Shown: positions 19,050-29,673, counted from the stretch's first letter. The stretch: 64,000 bases of DNA from Arthrobacter silvisoli (GCF_003369445.1 NZ_QRCU01000015.1:1-64000); one strand, 5' to 3'. Numbers and translations: made by a program. The notes: a model not told the origin generated them from the sequence alone.

Positions 19050-21980
19050 CTACGCCCGGCCCAGGATCTCCGCGAGGAAGGTGCCTGTGTGGCTGTCCGG
19101 AGACTTGGCGACCTGCTCGGGAGTGCCCGTGGCCACGATGCGCCCGCCGCCGGAACCACCGTTGGGACCAAGGTCCACGATCCAGTCGGCGGACTTGATG
19201 ACGTCCAGGTTGTGCTCGATGGTGATCACCGTGTTCCCCTTGTCCACCAGGCCCTGGAGCACCAGGAGAAGCTTGCGGATGTCCTCGAAATGCAGGCCGG
19301 TGGTGGGTTCGTCCAGGACGTAGATGCTCCGGCCGTTGGAGCGCTTCTGCAGTTCCGAAGCGAGCTTCACGCGCTGGGCTTCGCCGCCGGACAGGGTGGT
19401 GGCCGGCTGGCCGAGGCGCACATAGCCCAGGCCGACGTCGACCAGGGTGTTCAGGTGCCGGGCGATCGGGGTGAACGCGGCGAAGAACTCCGCGCCTTCT
19501 TCGATCGGCATGTTCAGTACATCAGCGATCGTTTTGCCCTTGTAATGGACTTCCAGGGTTTCGCGGTTGTAGCGCGCACCGTGGCAGACCTCGCACGGGA
19601 CGTACACGTCCGGAAGGAAGTTCATCTCGATCTTCAGGGTGCCGTCACCCGAGCAGGCTTCGCAGCGCCCGCCCTTGACGTTGAAGGAGAAGCGGCCGGG
19701 CTGGTAGCCGCGGACCTTGGCCTCGGTGGTCTCGGCGAAGAGCTTGCGGATGTTGTCGAACACGCCCGTGTAGGTAGCCGGGTTCGAGCGCGGGGTGCGA
19801 CCGATGGGGCTCTGGTCCACGTGCACCACCTTGTCGAGGTGCTCCAGCCCCTGCACGGAACGGTGGCGCCCCGCCACCTGCTTGGCGCCATTGAGCTTGT
19901 TCGCCAGCACCTTGTACAGGATCTCGTTGACCAGGGTGGACTTGCCGGATCCGCTGACGCCGGTCACGGCGGTGAGCAGGCCGAGCGGGAAGGTGGCGTC
20001 CACGTTGTTGAGGTTGTTCTCGCGGGCGCCGATGACCTTCAGCTCGCGCTTCTTGTCGTACTTGCGCCGCTTGGCCGGGAGCTCGATGCTGCGCCGGCCG
20101 GACAGGTAGTCGCCGGTGAGCGAGCCGCGGTTTTCCAGGAGTTCCCGGTAGGGGCCGGAATGCACCACCTGGCCGCCGTGCTCGCCGGCGCCGGGTCCGA
20201 TGTCCACCACCCAGTCGGCTTCGTGGATGGTGTCTTCGTCATGCTCCACCACGATCAGGGTGTTGCCGAGGTCGCGCAGCCGGGTGAGGGTTTCGATCAG
20301 CCTGCGGTTGTCCTTCTGGTGCAGGCCGATCGAGGGCTCGTCCAGCACATACAGCACGCCCACCAGGCCCGAACCGATCTGGGTGGCCAGGCGGATGCGC
20401 TGGGCTTCGCCGCCGGACAGGGTCCCGGAGGGGCGTTCGAGGTTCAGGTATTCGAGGCCGACGTCCAGGAGGAAGGTCAGGCGCGCCTGGATCTCCTTGA
20501 GAACCTGGTGCGCGATCTGGGCTTCACGTCCGGTCAGGGTGAGGTTGCCCAGGAACGCGGCGCATTCGCGCATGGGCAGCGCAGCGACTTCTGCGATCGA
20601 CTTGCCGTTGATCAGCACGGAGAGGGAGGCCGGATTCAGCCGGGCGCCGTTGCATTCCGGGCAGGGGATCTGGCGCATGTACTCTTCGTAGCGGTCGCGC
20701 GCCCAGTCCGAATCGGTTTCGCCGTGCTTGCGGTGCACGTATTGGATGGCGCCCTCGAACCCGGTGCTGTACTTGCGTTCCCGGCCGAAGCGGTTGCGGT
20801 ACTGGACGACGACCTTGTGGTCCTTGCCGTGCAGCACGGTGCGGCGGACGTCGGCGGGCAGTTTCTCCCACGCGGTGTCCATGGAGAAGCCGAGCTCCAT
20901 GGCCAGGCCTTCGAGCAGCCGGTTCCAGTATTCCGTGGTGGCGGTGCCCAGGGACCACGGGGCGATGGCGCCCTCGTTGAGCGAAAGCTCGGGGTTGGGG
21001 ACCACCAGTTCCTCGTCCACCTCAAGCTTGGTGCCGATGCCGGTGCAGGCAGGGCAGGCGCCGAAGGGGTTGTTGAAGGAGAAGGAGCGCGGCTCGATCT
21101 CGTCGATGGCCAAGGGGTGCTCGTTGGGGCACGCCAAGTTCTCCGAGAACGCCCGGATGCGGTGGGGGTCCTCCTGGTCCAGGTCCACGAACTCGGCGAG
21201 CACGCGGCCTTCGGCGAGGGACAGCGCCGTTTCGATGGAGTCGGTGAGGCGCTGGCTGATGCCTTCCTTGACCACGAGGCGGTCCACGACCACTTCGATG
21301 GTGTGCTTGAACTGCTTGCCGAGCTTCGGCGGGTCGCTCAACTGGATGAGTTCACCGTCCACCCGGGCGCGGGCGTAGCCCTTGGCGGTGAGTTCCTTGA
21401 AGAGCTCCACGAACTCGCCCTTGCGTCCGCGGACCACCGGCGCCAGGACCTGGAAGCGGGTTCCGGCGTCGAGCTCGAGGAGCTGGTCGACAATCTGCTG
21501 CGGAGTCTGGCGGGTGATCGGCTCGTGGCACACGGGACAGTGCGGGCGGCCGACGCGGGCCCACAGCAGGCGCATGTAGTCGTAGATCTCGGTGATGGTG
21601 CCCACCGTGGAGCGCGGGTTTTTGCTGGTGGACTTCTGGTCGATGGACACTGCCGGGGAGAGGCCCTCGATGAAGTCGACGTCCGGCTTGTCCACCTGGC
21701 CAAGGAACTGCCGGGCATAGGCCGAGAGGGATTCCACGTAGCGGCGTTGTCCCTCGGCGAAGATGGTGTCGAAAGCCAGGGACGACTTGCCGGACCCGGA
21801 CAGGCCGGTGAACACGATCATGGCGTCACGGGGCAGGTCGAGGTCGACGTTGCGGAGGTTGTGCTCCCGCGCGCCCTTGACGACGAGCCGGGACAGGTCA
21901 TGTCCGGCAGGCTGCACGGGGGCGGGGGGAACGCTCTTGAGGGTTTCGACGGCGGAGTCTTCAGCTACGGCTTTGGGCAC
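19050..21980 (-). CDS. uvrA: excinuclease ABC subunit UvrA
   Basis: UvrA, 976 residues, the damage-sensing ATPase dimer of nucleotide excision repair. Two ABC modules are visible. The first has Walker [13 protein letters not shown] (about residues 59-70), signature [12 protein letters not shown] and [11 protein letters not shown]. The second has [22 protein letters not shown] and [10 protein letters not shown]. The second zinc site is canonical (CEAC then CEVC). In the first, the usual leading CxxC is replaced by CPNEH before GACPAC, so a histidine may be a ligand, as seen in other actinobacterial UvrAs. The start is a GTG at 21980. It is probably transcribed alone. Confidence 0.97.
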   Translation of the reverse strand: MPKAVAEDSAVETLKSVPPAPVQPAGHDLSRLVVKGAREHNLRNVDLDLPRDAMIVFTGLSGSGKSSLAFDTIFAEGQRRYVESLSAYARQFLGQVDKPDVDFIEGLSPAVSIDQKSTSKNPRSTVGTITEIYDYMRLLWARVGRPHCPVCHEPITRQTPQQIVDQLLELDAGTRFQVLAPVVRGRKGEFVELFKELTAKGYARARVDGELIQLSDPPKLGKQFKHTIEVVVDRLVVKEGISQRLTDSIETALSLAEGRVLAEFVDLDQEDPHRIRAFSENLACPNEHPLAIDEIEPRSFSFNNPFGACPACTGIGTKLEVDEELVVPNPELSLNEGAIAPWSLGTATTEYWNRLLEGLAMELGFSMDTAWEKLPADVRRTVLHGKDHKVVVQYRNRFGRERKYSTGFEGAIQYVHRKHGETDSDWARDRYEEYMRQIPCPECNGARLNPASLSVLINGKSIAEVAALPMRECAAFLGNLTLTGREAQIAHQVLKEIQARLTFLLDVGLEYLNLERPSGTLSGGEAQRIRLATQIGSGLVGVLYVLDEPSIGLHQKDNRRLIETLTRLRDLGNTLIVVEHDEDTIHEADWVVDIGPGAGEHGGQVVHSGPYRELLENRGSLTGDYLSGRRSIELPAKRRKYDKKRELKVIGARENNLNNVDATFPLGLLTAVTGVSGSGKSTLVNEILYKVLANKLNGAKQVAGRHRSVQGLEHLDKVVHVDQSPIGRTPRSNPATYTGVFDNIRKLFAETTEAKVRGYQPGRFSFNVKGGRCEACSGDGTLKIEMNFLPDVYVPCEVCHGARYNRETLEVHYKGKTIADVLNMPIEEGAEFFAAFTPIARHLNTLVDVGLGYVRLGQPATTLSGGEAQRVKLASELQKRSNGRSIYVLDEPTTGLHFEDIRKLLLVLQGLVDKGNTVITIEHNLDVIKSADWIVDLGPNGGSGGGRIVATGTPEQVAKSPDSHTGTFLAEILGRA

Positions 21981-22146
21981 CCACTAATGCTAATCGAAAA
22001 CTTCTTCGAATTTCCATGTGCCGTTGCCCACCCCGGAAGTACTCCCTGCCAGGGTCGGACGGCGGCCCGCACCGCGGCGGGGCGCCTAAGCGTCGTCCCG
22101 ACGGCCCCCGCCGCGCGCTTGCGGGCGTTGGGAGGGGACCTGCGCG

Positions 22147-22527
22147 CTACGTTTCGTCGTAGGCGGCCGCGAGAAGCTGGACTGCCTCGGCGAAACTCGC
22201 GCCCTGGGCCCGGGCTGCGGCGGCGTATTCGGCAGCCACCGCGGCCAGCACGCTGTACCGTTCGTCGCGGGCGCAGACCACAGTTCCGTTCCTGCCGCGG
22301 GTGGCGACGACACCGGCGGCCTCGAGCTCCTTGTAGGAGCGGGCCACCGTGTGCGGGGCGACGTCCAGCTGCTCGGCCAGCTTCCGCACCGCCGGCAGCC
22401 GGCTGCCGACAGGGAGGGTGCCGCTGTCCGCAAGGTCGATGATGCGCAGGCGGAGCTGCTCGAAAAGCGGCACCGAACTCGTCTGGCTGGGCCGCCACTC
22501 CCCCGGAAACACCGCCTGGGCACTCAT
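22147..22527 (-). CDS. GntR-family transcriptional regulator (YtrA type)
   Basis: Small GntR regulator, 126 residues. The N-terminal winged helix-turn-helix runs from PLFEQLRLRIIDLADSG through LPAVRKLAEQLDVAPHTVARSYKELEAAGVV (written here in part; about residues 20-75) into the wing GRNGTVV. The short C-terminal helical tail without a ligand domain marks the YtrA subfamily, which usually controls adjacent ABC transporters. Its ATG overlaps the upstream exporter gene by 4 nt, so it is the last gene of that operon and probably autoregulates the whole unit. The inducing signal is unknown. Confidence 0.9.
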   Translation of the reverse strand: MSAQAVFPGEWRPSQTSSVPLFEQLRLRIIDLADSGTLPVGSRLPAVRKLAEQLDVAPHTVARSYKELEAAGVVATRGRNGTVVCARDERYSVLAAVAAEYAAAARAQGASFAEAVQLLAAAYDET

Positions 22528-24374
22528 CGCGGCGTCCCGGTACCGACGCCGTCGAGCGGCGTGTCCGGTTCGTCGCTCCCGGCGAACTGGGCCTTGTGCA
22601 GCAGGGCGTAATGGCCACCCCGGGCCAGCAGGGTCTGGTGCGTTCCGTGCTCGACAATCCGTCCGTGGTCCATGACCAGAATTAGATCAGCGTCCCTGAT
22701 CGTGGACAAGCGGTGTGCGATCACGAAGGACGTCCGGTTGCTCCGGAGCCGGTGCATGGCGTGCCGGATCAGCACCTCGGTGCGGGTGTCCACCCAACTG
22801 GTGGCCTCGTCCAGGACCAGGACGGGCCGCCCCGACAGCCGGGCACGGGCAATGCTGAGCAGCTGCCGCTGACCCTGGCTGAGGGGCTCGCCGCCGTTGC
22901 TGAGCATGGTGGCATAGCCGTCGGGGAGCGAACGGACGAAGTGGTCCACGTGGCTCGCCTCGGCGGCGGCGACGATGTCCGCGTCGCTGGCGGAGGGGTC
23001 GCCGTAGGCGATGTTTTCCCGAATGGTCCCGGTGAAGATCCAGGGTTCCTGCAGGACGACGCCGAAGTGCTGACGAAGTGCGTCCCGGGGCATCTGCGTG
23101 ATGTCCACGCCGTCCACGGTGATCCGGCCGGCGTCGGGCTCATGGAAGCGCATGAGCAGGTTCACCAGGGTGGTCTTGCCTGCGCCGGTGTGACCCACGA
23201 TCGCGACCGTCTGGCCCGGATCCACCGTGAAGGAGAGGTCTTCCAGGACCGGCGTGTCGGGGCGGTAGCGAAAGGAGATGTGCTCGAAGGCGACGGCACC
23301 GCGGCGGCCGTTCGCAGAGGCCGCGTCCGGCAGGGACACCGCCTCGGCCGGGAGTTCGGCCGCGTCGAGCAGTTCGAAGATCCGGGCGGCGGACGCCGAG
23401 CAGGATTGGAGCGCCTGGACCATTCCGCCGATCTGTCCGAGCGGCTGGCTGAACAGGCGGTTGAACTGGATGAAGGCCTGGATGCCACCGATCGTCATGG
23501 CCCCGGCGAGAAACTGCAGCCCGCCCACCAGGGCCACCCCTACGTAGCTGGCGTTGGAGACGAAGGCCATGAGCGGCTGCACCAGCCCGGAAAGGAACTG
23601 GGCGCGCGCGCTGGCGTTATACAGGGTGCTGTTCCGGGTCGCGAAACGGTCCGCCATGAGGCCCCGGGCGCCGAACAGCTTGATGGTCTCGTGGCCGGAG
23701 GCAGTTTCTTCCACGATCGAGTTGACCTCTCCGGTGGCCGCCCATTGCCGCGCGAAGTAGTTCCGGGCAGGCCCGCTCACCATATACGACAGCAGGGCCG
23801 AGACGGGAACGGTGAGGAGCGCCACCAGCGCCAGCAACGGCGAAATCAGCAGCATCATGCACAGCGAGGCAAAGGCCATCAGCAGGGAGGTGATCAGCTG
23901 GCCCAGCAGCTGGTTGAGGAGCTGGGCCACGTTGTCGAGGTCGTTGCTCGCCCGGCTCAGCACGTCACCACGGCTGCGGCTGTCGTAATCGGCCACAGGG
24001 ATGCGGTGCAGCTTGTCTTCGACGGCCTGCCGGAGCCGGTATGCGAGCCCTTGGACGGCGCTTGCGGTCAGCGTCCCCTGCGCCCAGCTCAACACCGACG
24101 CGACGACATAGATTACAGCCACGGGGACCAGCAGGGCGGCGAAGCGGGCCGCATTGAAGCCACCCCCCAGCACCGCTTCGGCGACGACGTCAGTGGCGTC
24201 GCCGAGGATCTTCGGCGCGGAGACGTTGAGGACCACGAAGCAGGCGATGCACAGCAAGGCACCGGTCATCGCGGCCCGGGACGGATCCAACATTTCGATC
24301 AGGCGGAACAGCGCACGCCCGCGAAGCGGTCGCTTGGGGCCGGTGGCCTCCCCCGCCGGCGCCGGCCGGCTCAT
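22524..24374 (-). CDS. ABC exporter half-transporter, catalytic-site subunit
   Basis: Full ABC-exporter half (membrane domain fused to ATPase), 616 residues. Six membrane helices occupy about residues 35-330. The ATPase has Walker A GHTGAGKTT, an LSQGQRQL signature and Walker B VLVLDEATSWVD with the catalytic glutamate intact. Its neighbour has an aspartate there, so the pair should form a heterodimer with one degenerate ATP site, as in BmrCD/TM287-288 exporters. It overlaps both neighbours by 4 nt (ATGA at each end). Substrate unknown; drugs or lipids are typical for the family. Confidence 0.92.
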   Translation of the reverse strand: MSRPAPAGEATGPKRPLRGRALFRLIEMLDPSRAAMTGALLCIACFVVLNVSAPKILGDATDVVAEAVLGGGFNAARFAALLVPVAVIYVVASVLSWAQGTLTASAVQGLAYRLRQAVEDKLHRIPVADYDSRSRGDVLSRASNDLDNVAQLLNQLLGQLITSLLMAFASLCMMLLISPLLALVALLTVPVSALLSYMVSGPARNYFARQWAATGEVNSIVEETASGHETIKLFGARGLMADRFATRNSTLYNASARAQFLSGLVQPLMAFVSNASYVGVALVGGLQFLAGAMTIGGIQAFIQFNRLFSQPLGQIGGMVQALQSCSASAARIFELLDAAELPAEAVSLPDAASANGRRGAVAFEHISFRYRPDTPVLEDLSFTVDPGQTVAIVGHTGAGKTTLVNLLMRFHEPDAGRITVDGVDITQMPRDALRQHFGVVLQEPWIFTGTIRENIAYGDPSASDADIVAAAEASHVDHFVRSLPDGYATMLSNGGEPLSQGQRQLLSIARARLSGRPVLVLDEATSWVDTRTEVLIRHAMHRLRSNRTSFVIAHRLSTIRDADLILVMDHGRIVEHGTHQTLLARGGHYALLHKAQFAGSDEPDTPLDGVGTGTPR

Positions 24375-26152
24375 GGCTCTTCCGCCGTGTCGAGCTGGGA
24401 GGCAACGAATTCCCGGTAGTGCTCCGACTCGGCCAACAGCCCCGCATGGGTGCCGTTGCCGACAATTTTGCCGTTATCGAGTACAAGGATCCGGTCCGCG
24501 GTTTCCACGCTGCGCACCCGTTGGGCCACCATGAGCACCACGGAGGTGGCCAGTCGCGGCCTCAGCGCCGCGAGGATCCGGGTTTCGGTAAGGGCGTCGA
24601 GGGCGGAGAAGCTGTCGTCGAAAAGGTGGATGGACGCCGGCCGCAGGAGGGCACGGGCGAGGCACAACCGCTGCTTCTGCCCGCCGGAGAGCCCGCCACC
24701 TTGGGCGAGGACCGTATTGAGGCCGTCCGGGAGGGCGGAAACGAACGACGCCGCCTGCGCCGTGTCGAGCGCCTCCCACAGTTGCGTGTCGCTCGCCGTG
24801 GGGAGGGCGATCCGGAGGTTGTCCGCGACGCTTCCGTCGAAGAGCCAGTTCCGCTGCGGCACGGCGGCGATGCCGCGCCGCAGCGTGTCCAGCGGAATCC
24901 CGTGCGTATCCTCGCCGCCGATGGTGATGCTGCCGCCGCTCGCTTCGAGCAGCCTCGGCACCAGCCGCAGGAGGGTGGATTTCCCGCTGCCCGTGGAGCC
25001 GATGATGGCCGTCGTCGTGCCCGGCGGCGCCCCGAAACTGATGCCCTCCAGCACCCGGGCCTCGGCTCCGGGGAAGGCGAAGGAGACGTTCTCGAAGCGC
25101 AGGACCGCCTTGGACGGTCCATGGGCCGGCGTCGACGAGTGCCTGCCGTGCCAGGCCGGTGGCGGGGCGGGCGTTACCTGGTTCGCGCTGTCCGTTTGCC
25201 GTTCGTCAGGGCTGGTGAGGATTTCGCTGATCCGTTCAGCGCTGACCTCTGCCCGGGGCGCGGCGGAGAGAACGTACATGGCCATCATGATCGCGAGCAG
25301 GATCTGCATGATGTAGGCAGTGAAGGCGGTCAAAGCGCCCAGTTCCATCGCGCCGCTGACAATCCGGAGTCCGCCCAGCCACACTACTGCCACCGAAGAC
25401 AGGTTCACCACGGTCATCACCAGCGGGAGCATCACCGCCACGATCCGCGCCGAACGCAGGTTGTTGGCCGTGAGCGCGCCGTTGGCGGCGGCGAAGCGTT
25501 CCTTCTCGTACGGGCGCCGGACGAAAGTGCGGATCACCATGACGCCCATGATCTGCTCCCGGATCACGGTGTTGATGCGGTCCACGAGCCCCTGTCCTTG
25601 CCGGTACAGCGGGACCAGTTTGTGGACGATCCGGAGCATGATCAGCATCAGCAGCGGAATGATGGCGAAGACCAGCCACGCGAGGGTACCGTCCTGTGCC
25701 ACCGCCAGCAGCACCCCGCCGACGCCCATGACCGGGGCGGCGACGAGCATGCTGAACACGAGGATCACCGCGGTCTGGACCTGAAGGATGTCGTTGGTGG
25801 TGCGGACCACCAGGCTGGCCGGTCCGAAGCGTTCCGCTTCCTGGGCGGGCAGGGCATGGATCTTCTCGAAGAGTTCCTGCCGCAGGCGCCGCCCGATCTT
25901 CATCGCGACGACGGCTCCGAGGTATCCGGCGGATACTGCCGCCAGCACCTGGACGAAGGCCAGGGCCAGCATCCGTCCGCCGAGTTCCAGCACCACGGAG
26001 CTGTTGCCGGCGAGCAGGCCGTCGTCGACGATCTCGGCGTTCAGCGTGGGAAGCAGGAGGGTAGCGCCGACCTGGAGCAGTTGGAGGAACGCGATGGCTG
26101 CGACGTGCAGCCGGTACGGGGCAAGGCGCCGCAGTACGAGAGCTGCGAGCAT
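24371..26152 (-). CDS. ABC exporter half-transporter, degenerate-site subunit
   Basis: ABC-exporter half, 593 residues, with six membrane helices in the first 320 residues and a C-terminal ATPase. The ATPase has Walker A GSTGSGKSTL and signature LSGGQKQRLCLARA, but Walker B reads IHLFDDSFSALD, with Asp in place of the catalytic Glu. This is the known mark of the inactive site in heterodimeric exporters. The open frame extends 125 codons upstream, but the ATG at 26152 has GGAGG just before it and begins directly at the first membrane segment. It is the first gene of the exporter-GntR operon, 98 nt downstream of tam. Confidence 0.92.
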   Translation of the reverse strand: MLAALVLRRLAPYRLHVAAIAFLQLLQVGATLLLPTLNAEIVDDGLLAGNSSVVLELGGRMLALAFVQVLAAVSAGYLGAVVAMKIGRRLRQELFEKIHALPAQEAERFGPASLVVRTTNDILQVQTAVILVFSMLVAAPVMGVGGVLLAVAQDGTLAWLVFAIIPLLMLIMLRIVHKLVPLYRQGQGLVDRINTVIREQIMGVMVIRTFVRRPYEKERFAAANGALTANNLRSARIVAVMLPLVMTVVNLSSVAVVWLGGLRIVSGAMELGALTAFTAYIMQILLAIMMAMYVLSAAPRAEVSAERISEILTSPDERQTDSANQVTPAPPPAWHGRHSSTPAHGPSKAVLRFENVSFAFPGAEARVLEGISFGAPPGTTTAIIGSTGSGKSTLLRLVPRLLEASGGSITIGGEDTHGIPLDTLRRGIAAVPQRNWLFDGSVADNLRIALPTASDTQLWEALDTAQAASFVSALPDGLNTVLAQGGGLSGGQKQRLCLARALLRPASIHLFDDSFSALDALTETRILAALRPRLATSVVLMVAQRVRSVETADRILVLDNGKIVGNGTHAGLLAESEHYREFVASQLDTAEEP

Positions 26153-26250
26153 CCGGCCTCCGTTCCATGTCCGGGAGGCTACGGCCGCCAAACGAATGCA
26201 GCCCCCACTGTCGCGAATGCCATTGTAGTGCAGATCACAACCAGGGCGGC

Positions 26251-27081
26251 TTAAGCGGGCGCGCCTTCCGGCAGGGCGCCAGCCGGGTAACCTCCGGCCT
26301 TGTGCCCTACCGCGAAGATGCGCCGGAAGGGGAACACCGTGCCGTGCCGGGTTGCGGGGTAGGCCTCGCGCAGCAGCGCCGCGTATTGCTCCTCGAAACG
26401 AGCCGCGTCCTCCGTGGACAAGGCAGCCAGCACCGGTCGCAGGCCCGTTCCACGGACCCATTCGAGCACGGGATCCCGCCCCGGCAGCAACTGCTGGTAA
26501 CTGCTCTCCCAGGCGTCGGCCTTCCACCCTGCGTCGAGCATCACGGCGAGATAGTCCGCCGGCCCGCCCACGGCGTCGTCATGGCGCAGCACGCCCTCCA
26601 ACTGCTCCGACCAATCCGGAGACGCCGCGAGTTCCCGCATCAGCGTGTGCGAGGGTGCCCCGAAGTTGCCGGGGACCTGCAGCGCGAACCAGGCCCCCGC
26701 CGGCAGGGCATCCAGCCAGCGGGGCAGCAGATCCAGGTGCGCTGGAACCCATTGCAGGGCTGCATTGCTAACTACGACGTCGCACTCGCGGCCGGGCATC
26801 CAGTCCTTGATATCGGCGGCGTCGAAGGCAAGGCCGGGGTGCCCTTCCACCTGCCGGGCGGCACGCCGCAGCATCTCGGGCGAGGAGTCGAGGCCCAGGA
26901 CACTGGCCCCCGGCCAGCGGTCCGCCAGGGTCGCCGTCAGGTTTCCCGGGCCGCAGCCGAGGTCCACCACCTGCCGGGGCGAGTCCGCGACGATCCGGGC
27001 GGTCAGGTCGAAGAACGGCCTGTCGCGGTAGTCCCCGAACTGCACGTATCTGCCGGGATCCCATGTCATCGCCTGTGCCAC
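26251..27081 (-). CDS. tam: trans-aconitate 2-methyltransferase
   Basis: SAM-dependent class I methyltransferase, 276 residues, resembling Tam, which methylates trans-aconitate formed spontaneously from cis-aconitate. Visible are the N-terminal TWDPGRYVQFGDYRDRPFFDL, typical of Tam, the SAM-binding VVDLGCGPGNLT (about residues 38-49), the acidic LGLDSSPEML and DVVVSNAALQWV. GTG at 27081 is chosen because GAGGAG lies 6 nt upstream; a later ATG at 27069 is also possible. It is divergent from the helicase gene at 27127 with only 45 nt between the starts. Confidence 0.85.
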   Translation of the reverse strand: MAQAMTWDPGRYVQFGDYRDRPFFDLTARIVADSPRQVVDLGCGPGNLTATLADRWPGASVLGLDSSPEMLRRAARQVEGHPGLAFDAADIKDWMPGRECDVVVSNAALQWVPAHLDLLPRWLDALPAGAWFALQVPGNFGAPSHTLMRELAASPDWSEQLEGVLRHDDAVGGPADYLAVMLDAGWKADAWESSYQQLLPGRDPVLEWVRGTGLRPVLAALSTEDAARFEEQYAALLREAYPATRHGTVFPFRRIFAVGHKAGGYPAGALPEGAPA

Positions 27082-27126
27082 AGCCGTCTCCTCGTAGGTA
27101 TCTGGCTCCACACTAAGCTGGAGGCA

Positions 27127-29673
27127 ATGAAACTTCTTGAGCAGCTCTCCGGCATGTCACTCGGCGGCCCGGACGGCGGATCCCCCGACCCGGACGATAT
27201 CTACACCCGCTTCGTTGAATGGACCGAGGGCCGCGGGCTCCAGCTCTACCCTGCGCAGGACGAGGCCATCATGGAGCTGGCCGGCGGCGGCAACGTCATC
27301 CTCGCCACCCCCACAGGTTCGGGGAAGTCGCACGTCGCCATCGCCGCACATTTCACGGCGATGGCCCGCGGTGGCCGCAGCTACTACACCGCCCCCATCA
27401 AAGCCCTGGTGTCAGAGAAGTTCTTCGCCCTGTGCGACATCTTCGGCGCGGAGAACGTCGGCATGATCACGGGCGATTCGGGCGTCAACCAGGACGCGCC
27501 GATCATCTGCTGCACCGCCGAAATCCTGGCCAACATCGCACTGCGCGAGGGCGCGGCGGCCGACCTGACCGCCGTGATCATGGACGAGTTCCATTTCTAT
27601 GCCGACCCGCAGCGCGGCTGGGCCTGGCAGGTGCCGCTGCTCGAACTGCCGCAGGCCCAGTTCCTGCTGATGTCCGCGACTCTGGGCGATGTGAGCCGTT
27701 TCGAGACCGGGCTCACCGATCTCACCGGCCGCCCGACGGCGACCGTCAGTTCCGCCGAACGGCCCATTCCGCTGCACTACTACTACCAGGAGACTCCGGT
27801 CCACGAGACCCTGGAGGAACTGCTGGAAACCAGGCAGGTCCCGGTCTACGTGGTGCACTTCAGCCAGGTGGAAGCGATCGAACGCGCGCAGAACTTGATG
27901 AGCATCAACATGTGCACGCGCGAGGAGAAGGACCGGATCGCCGAACTGATCGCCGGTTTCCGATTCGCCGCCGGTTTCGGCAAGACGCTCAACCGCCTGG
28001 TGCGGCACGGCATCGGCGTCCACCATGCCGGCATGCTGCCCAAGTACCGCCGCCTGGTGGAACAGCTTGCCCAGGCCGGACTGCTGAAGGTCATCTGCGG
28101 CACCGACACGCTTGGCGTCGGGATCAACGTGCCGATCCGCACGGTGCTGCTCACCGCGCTGAGCAAGTACGACGGCGTCCGCACCCGGCTGCTTAACTCC
28201 CGTGAGTTCCACCAGATCGCCGGGCGGGCCGGCCGCGCGGGCTACGACACCGCCGGCACCGTGGTGGTCCAGGCACCGGAACACGTGGTGGAAAACGCCA
28301 AGGCAATGGCCAAGGCCACCGCAAAATTCGGCAACGACCAGAAGAAGCTGCGCCAGGTGGTCAAGAAGCGTCCGCCCGAGGGTTTCGTCTCCTGGGGCCA
28401 GCCCACCTTCAACAAGCTGGTGGAGTCGGTGCCCGATCCCCTGTCCTCCAGTTTCACCATCACCCACGCGATGGTCCTGAACTTCATGGAACGGCCAGGG
28501 GATCCGTTCGTGGCGGCGCGCCGCCTGCTGAGCGAGAATCATGAAGCCCGGCCGGCGCAGCTGAAGCTGATGAAGAAGGCCCTGGGCATCTGCCGCGAGC
28601 TGCTTGCCGCCGGCGTCGTGGAACGCGTACCGGTGGACGAACAGGAGCAGGAAGGCCGCTCCCTGCGATTGACGGTCCACCTGCAGCCGAACTTCGCCCT
28701 CAACCAGCCGCTCTCGCCGTTCGCGCTTGCGGCACTGGAACTGCTCGACCCGGAGTCGCCGTCGTACGCCCTTGACGTGGTTTCCGTGATCGAGGCGACC
28801 CTCGAGAAGCCGCGCCAGATCCTCTCCGCGCAGGAGAAGAAGGCCCGCGGCGAAGCTGTGGCCGCCATGAAGGCGGACGGCATCGAATACGAACAGCGCA
28901 TGGCCATGCTGGAGTCGGTCAGCTATCCGAAGCCACTGGCCGGGATCCTCGGCGATGCGTTCGAGGTGTACAGGCGGGCGGCCCCTTGGGTGGGCGACTT
29001 CGAGCTGACCCCCAAGTCGGTGATCCGGGACATGTACGAGCGCGCCATGAACTTCGGCGAATTCGTCCAGTTCTACGGCCTGGCGCGCTCCGAGGGCATC
29101 GTGCTGCGCTATCTCGCGGACGGCTTCCGGGCGCTGCGCCAGACCGTCCCGCAGGACGCCCTCCGGGACGACTTGGAAGACCTCATCGCCTGGCTCGGCG
29201 AGCTCGTACGGCAGGTGGATTCGTCCCTGCTGGACGAATGGGAGGAACTCACCTCCGGCGCTGCACCCACACCGCACGACGCTCCCCCGCCCCCGCCGCC
29301 GGCCCTGACCTCCAACATCCGGGCGTTCCGGGTGATGGTCCGGAACGAGATGTTCCGGCGGGTGGAACTGTTCGCGGCGGAGGATTCGGCAGCCTTGGGA
29401 GAGCTCGACGGAGGCAGCGGCTGGGATGCGCCCCGCTGGGAAGAGGCATTGGATGACTATTTCGACGAGCACGATGACATCGGCGACGGGCCCGACGCCC
29501 GCGGCCCCGGCCTGCTGATCATCACCGAAGAGCCCGGGATCTGGCGCGTCCGGCAGATCTTCGACGATCCCGCAGGAAACCACGACTGGGGAATCTCGGC
29601 CGAAGTGGACTTGGCGGCGTCGGATGAAAGCGGAACCGCCGTGGTGACGGTGACCGATGTAAACAGGCTGTAG
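27127..29673 (+). CDS. DEAD/DEAH-box RNA helicase, Ski2-like with DUF3516
   Basis: Superfamily 2 helicase, 848 residues. The N-terminal Q-like LYPAQDEAIMEL, Walker A ATPTGSGKSHVA (about residues 60-71), Walker B IMDEFHFYADP and motif III LLMSATLGD are followed by a second RecA domain. That domain has GVHHAGMLPKYR, GTDTLGVGINVP and the motif VI QIAGRAGRAGYD. The C-terminal half (about 420-848) is the DUF3516 region found in actinobacteria. The family is distantly related to Ski2/Mtr4 helicases, so RNA processing is likely but unproven. The open frame runs far upstream; ATG 27127 starts the conserved part. Confidence 0.9.
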   Translation: MKLLEQLSGMSLGGPDGGSPDPDDIYTRFVEWTEGRGLQLYPAQDEAIMELAGGGNVILATPTGSGKSHVAIAAHFTAMARGGRSYYTAPIKALVSEKFFALCDIFGAENVGMITGDSGVNQDAPIICCTAEILANIALREGAAADLTAVIMDEFHFYADPQRGWAWQVPLLELPQAQFLLMSATLGDVSRFETGLTDLTGRPTATVSSAERPIPLHYYYQETPVHETLEELLETRQVPVYVVHFSQVEAIERAQNLMSINMCTREEKDRIAELIAGFRFAAGFGKTLNRLVRHGIGVHHAGMLPKYRRLVEQLAQAGLLKVICGTDTLGVGINVPIRTVLLTALSKYDGVRTRLLNSREFHQIAGRAGRAGYDTAGTVVVQAPEHVVENAKAMAKATAKFGNDQKKLRQVVKKRPPEGFVSWGQPTFNKLVESVPDPLSSSFTITHAMVLNFMERPGDPFVAARRLLSENHEARPAQLKLMKKALGICRELLAAGVVERVPVDEQEQEGRSLRLTVHLQPNFALNQPLSPFALAALELLDPESPSYALDVVSVIEATLEKPRQILSAQEKKARGEAVAAMKADGIEYEQRMAMLESVSYPKPLAGILGDAFEVYRRAAPWVGDFELTPKSVIRDMYERAMNFGEFVQFYGLARSEGIVLRYLADGFRALRQTVPQDALRDDLEDLIAWLGELVRQVDSSLLDEWEELTSGAAPTPHDAPPPPPPALTSNIRAFRVMVRNEMFRRVELFAAEDSAALGELDGGSGWDAPRWEEALDDYFDEHDDIGDGPDARGPGLLIITEEPGIWRVRQIFDDPAGNHDWGISAEVDLAASDESGTAVVTVTDVNRL

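Noticed and set aside
18969-22442. Plus-strand frame of 1157 codons opposite uvrA
   Set aside because: No recognisable motif; it reflects GC-driven lack of stops opposite uvrA.
26153-26527. N-terminal extension of the first ABC-exporter frame
   Set aside because: Low-complexity Gly/Arg sequence overlapping tam; GGAGG with ATG 26152 begins at the first membrane helix.
26167-27126. Upstream extension of the DUF3516 helicase frame
   Set aside because: It lies opposite the tam gene, has no helicase features, and the conserved N-terminus begins at 27127.
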